Below, one piece after another: positions 4,925-6,310 of a stretch of DNA of 6,310 bases. The notes beneath the pieces were generated by a model. It worked only from the letters and a program-made list of their open reading frames with translations, did no database searches and had not been told where the DNA came from. A program made the translations under genes and the position numbers. Origin of the DNA: Solobacterium sp. (GTDB taxonomy: Bacteria; Bacillota_I; Bacilli_A; Erysipelotrichales; Erysipelotrichaceae); NCBI GenBank assembly GCA_016291725.1, contig JAEEYJ010000011.1, positions 1-6,310 on the forward strand, read 5' to 3'. The first letter of the stretch is position 1. Every line of letters begins with the position of its first letter.

Positions 4925-5950
4925 ATGGAAACTACAGCGCCGGCGATCTCAATCATCGTACCGGTATACCACGTCGAACAGTATCTGGAGCGCTGCCTGA
5001 ACAGCATCCTCGGACAGAGTGATCCGGACTTTGAGCTCATTCTCATCAATGATGGAGGTACGGATGCGGAGACCGCGATCTGCGAGCGGTACGCAGCATT
5101 GGATGAACGAATCATATACCGCAGGCAGGAAAACCAAGGACTCAGCGCTGCCAGGAATACCGGTCTGGCACTGTGCCGCGGTGAATGGCTGATGTTTGTG
5201 GACAGCGATGACTGGGTGCACCGGGATTTCTGCCGGAACGCACGGAAGGCAGTGCAGGATACCGGTGCAGACATAGCAATATTCGATCTTGCGTTTACGT
5301 GGGGCAACAGTCCGGAGGGACAGGTAATGAGCACTGCATTGCCTGCCGGTACATACACAGGAACCGAAGCGCTGGCAGCTCGTCTGCGGGCGGATATCGC
5401 CGGCTTTGTCTGGAACAAGATCTACCGCCGCTCTTTATGGGAGGGAGTGCTCTTTCCCGTCGGAGAAAACTGGGAAGATGATGCGGTGATGCATATTCTT
5501 CTGGACAGAGCGGAACATGCGGCTATCATCCATGATGTGCTGTACTACAAACCGTTGCGTGAAGGCAGCATAACCTGGGACGCTGAAAAGGATTTTACCG
5601 ATACCAAGTGGCTGTTTCTGCAGCGTACAAAACGCTATGAATATCTGATGGAGCATCATCCTGAACTGCTGCCCCTGACCAGAACGAGTACTGCAGCGGC
5701 AGTGCTCCGCTACTGCTGTGTGTGCCGTGCAGTCACCAAGGATGAAGAAGCGTACCGCAAAGCCCAGGCCTGGATCAGCAGAATGCACCTGTATCCGGAG
5801 ACGAAGAATCCGGTGAAGCGTTTTGTTTATTGGACACTGATCACTGACAATCCATTGTTCCGGATCGCTGCAGCATGGAAGATCCGGCAATTGAGAAAAG
5901 AGCGCGGCATACAGCAGCCGTTCTGTTCGGAGAAACACGATGAACCATAG
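4925..5950 (+). CDS. GT2-family glycosyltransferase (GT-A fold)
   Basis: A 341-residue protein from the ATG at 4925. The GT-A domain opens with 'ISIIVPVYHVEQYLERCLNSI' (8-28), followed by 'INDGGTD' (41-47, Asp43 for the nucleotide), 'NQGLSAARNTG' (70-80) and the metal-binding DxD in 'FVDSDDW' (Asp93, Asp95). Later come 'WNKIYRRS' (163-170) and the acidic 'ENWEDD' (181-186), placed where GT2 enzymes keep the catalytic base. Such enzymes transfer a sugar with inversion from a nucleotide donor, commonly for capsule, teichoic acid or glycolipid assembly; the donor is unknown. The C-terminal 130 residues are basic and partly helical ('FRIAAAWKIRQLRKERG', 312-328), perhaps for membrane association (inference). 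The start is uncertain: no Shine-Dalgarno site precedes the ATG at 4925 or the in-frame ATG at 4910, and a further upstream TTG at 4874 sits inside the preceding terminator. The 3' end overlaps pxpB. Confidence 0.9.
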   Translation: METTAPAISIIVPVYHVEQYLERCLNSILGQSDPDFELILINDGGTDAETAICERYAALDERIIYRRQENQGLSAARNTGLALCRGEWLMFVDSDDWVHRDFCRNARKAVQDTGADIAIFDLAFTWGNSPEGQVMSTALPAGTYTGTEALAARLRADIAGFVWNKIYRRSLWEGVLFPVGENWEDDAVMHILLDRAEHAAIIHDVLYYKPLREGSITWDAEKDFTDTKWLFLQRTKRYEYLMEHHPELLPLTRTSTAAAVLRYCCVCRAVTKDEEAYRKAQAWISRMHLYPETKNPVKRFVYWTLITDNPLFRIAAAWKIRQLRKERGIQQPFCSEKHDEP

Positions 5951-6310
5951 TTTTACAATCACACCCTGCGGGGATGCCGGTCTGATGATCCGCTTTGAAC
6001 AGCGTATATCTCCGGATATACTGCATGCTGTAACCCAGCTGAACAGCAGAATAGCCAGGGCGCATCTGCCGGGCATTCTGGACCGGATTCCTGCCTATGC
6101 ATCAATACTCGTCTGCTATGATCCGGCAATCATTTCGTACGAAGAGCTGAAAAGCAGGATCCTCATGCTCAGCGGTGAGCAGGAGGAAGGAGAATCCGGC
6201 ATCCAGCGCAGGATAGATATTCCGGTGCTGTACAGGAAGCCGTTCCCGGAAGATCTCGCGCACGTCGCTGAGCATGCCGGCATCAGTGAAGATGATGTCA
6301 TCCGCATCCA
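5940..6310 (+). CDS. pxpB: 5-oxoprolinase subunit B, PxpB/KipI family (partial, C-terminus beyond right edge)
   Basis: The first 123 residues of a protein read on to the right edge. They follow the KipI/PxpB (allophanate hydrolase subunit 1-like) pattern: 'PCGDAGLMIRF' (9-19) for the usual GDsAl.v.F, 'LPGILDRIPAYASILVCYDP' (43-62) for the gi.e.vPaY.SllV.YDp segment, 'RRIDIPVLY' (90-98), 'EDLAHVAEHAG' (104-114) and 'SEDDVIRI' (116-123), the last leading to an expected His. PxpB acts with PxpA and PxpC to hydrolyse 5-oxoproline to glutamate with ATP; in Bacillus the homologue KipI also inhibits the sporulation kinase KinA. Whether pxpC and pxpA follow lies outside the window. The ATG at 5940 has a GGAG (5929-5932) at 7 nt and overlaps the last 11 bases of the glycosyltransferase gene, so translation is probably coupled. 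Confidence 0.87.
   Translation, partial: MNHSFTITPCGDAGLMIRFEQRISPDILHAVTQLNSRIARAHLPGILDRIPAYASILVCYDPAIISYEELKSRILMLSGEQEEGESGIQRRIDIPVLYRKPFPEDLAHVAEHAGISEDDVIRI

Noticed and set aside
4813..5418. A minus-strand open frame of 201 codons over the HPr-like terminator and GT2 start
   Set aside because: It runs through a terminator and antisense to GT2 motifs, has low-complexity Ser/Arg/Ala composition and has no start signals.
1..6310. A mobile element, CRISPR array, defence system or RNA gene
   Set aside because: No repeats with regular spacing, transposase, integrase or tRNA-like cloverleaf was seen; all gaps over 60 bases are accounted for by promoters and terminators.

Overview
The window reads as a low-copy stretch of ordinary chromosome from a Gram-positive, Bacillota-type bacterium. 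The support is strong AAGGAG/AGGAGG ribosome binding sites 6-9 nt before most starts, compact intrinsic terminators with long T tracts, short 5' leaders, and the gene families present: a Na/Pi cotransporter fused to a PhoU domain, a KipI/PxpB-type protein, and what looks like a degenerate HPr-like protein. By eye the G+C is moderate, around or slightly above half (not counted). An Erysipelotrichales-like lineage is my guess, but no single marker proves it.

Layout, left to right. (1) 1-430, minus: the N-terminal 143 residues of a flavin-reductase-like FMN-binding protein, cut by the left edge. (2) 513-1754, minus: a complete GT4 glycosyltransferase, closed by an intrinsic terminator at 474-505 that separates it from the flavin-reductase-like gene. 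(3) 1755-1919: a divergent promoter region. (4) 1920-3587, plus: a Na/Pi cotransporter with a C-terminal PhoU domain. (5) 3607-4497, minus: an AraC-family regulator with an N-terminal cupin sensor. It converges on the transporter, and a terminator that touches both stop codons lies between them. (6) 4498-4599: a second divergent intergenic region. (7) 4600-4845, plus: an 81-residue HPr-like protein without the phosphorylation sites, followed by a terminator. (8) 4925-5950, plus: a GT2 glycosyltransferase with no visible Shine-Dalgarno site. (9) 5940-6310, plus: the start of a 5-oxoprolinase subunit B (PxpB/KipI) gene that overlaps the glycosyltransferase by 11 bases and runs off the right edge.

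The genes form several independent small units rather than one pathway. The two glycosyltransferases suggest cell-surface glycan or glycolipid synthesis. The transporter handles phosphate with a built-in PhoU-type domain. The AraC/cupin regulator may control itself and the divergent HPr-like gene. The pairing of a GT2 gene with pxpB in one overlapping transcript is unusual and its reason is not evident. I found no mobile element, CRISPR array, tRNA or rRNA, and no clear new multi-gene system. The least explained items are the HPr-like protein, the GT2-pxpB coupling and the possibly leaderless GT2 start.
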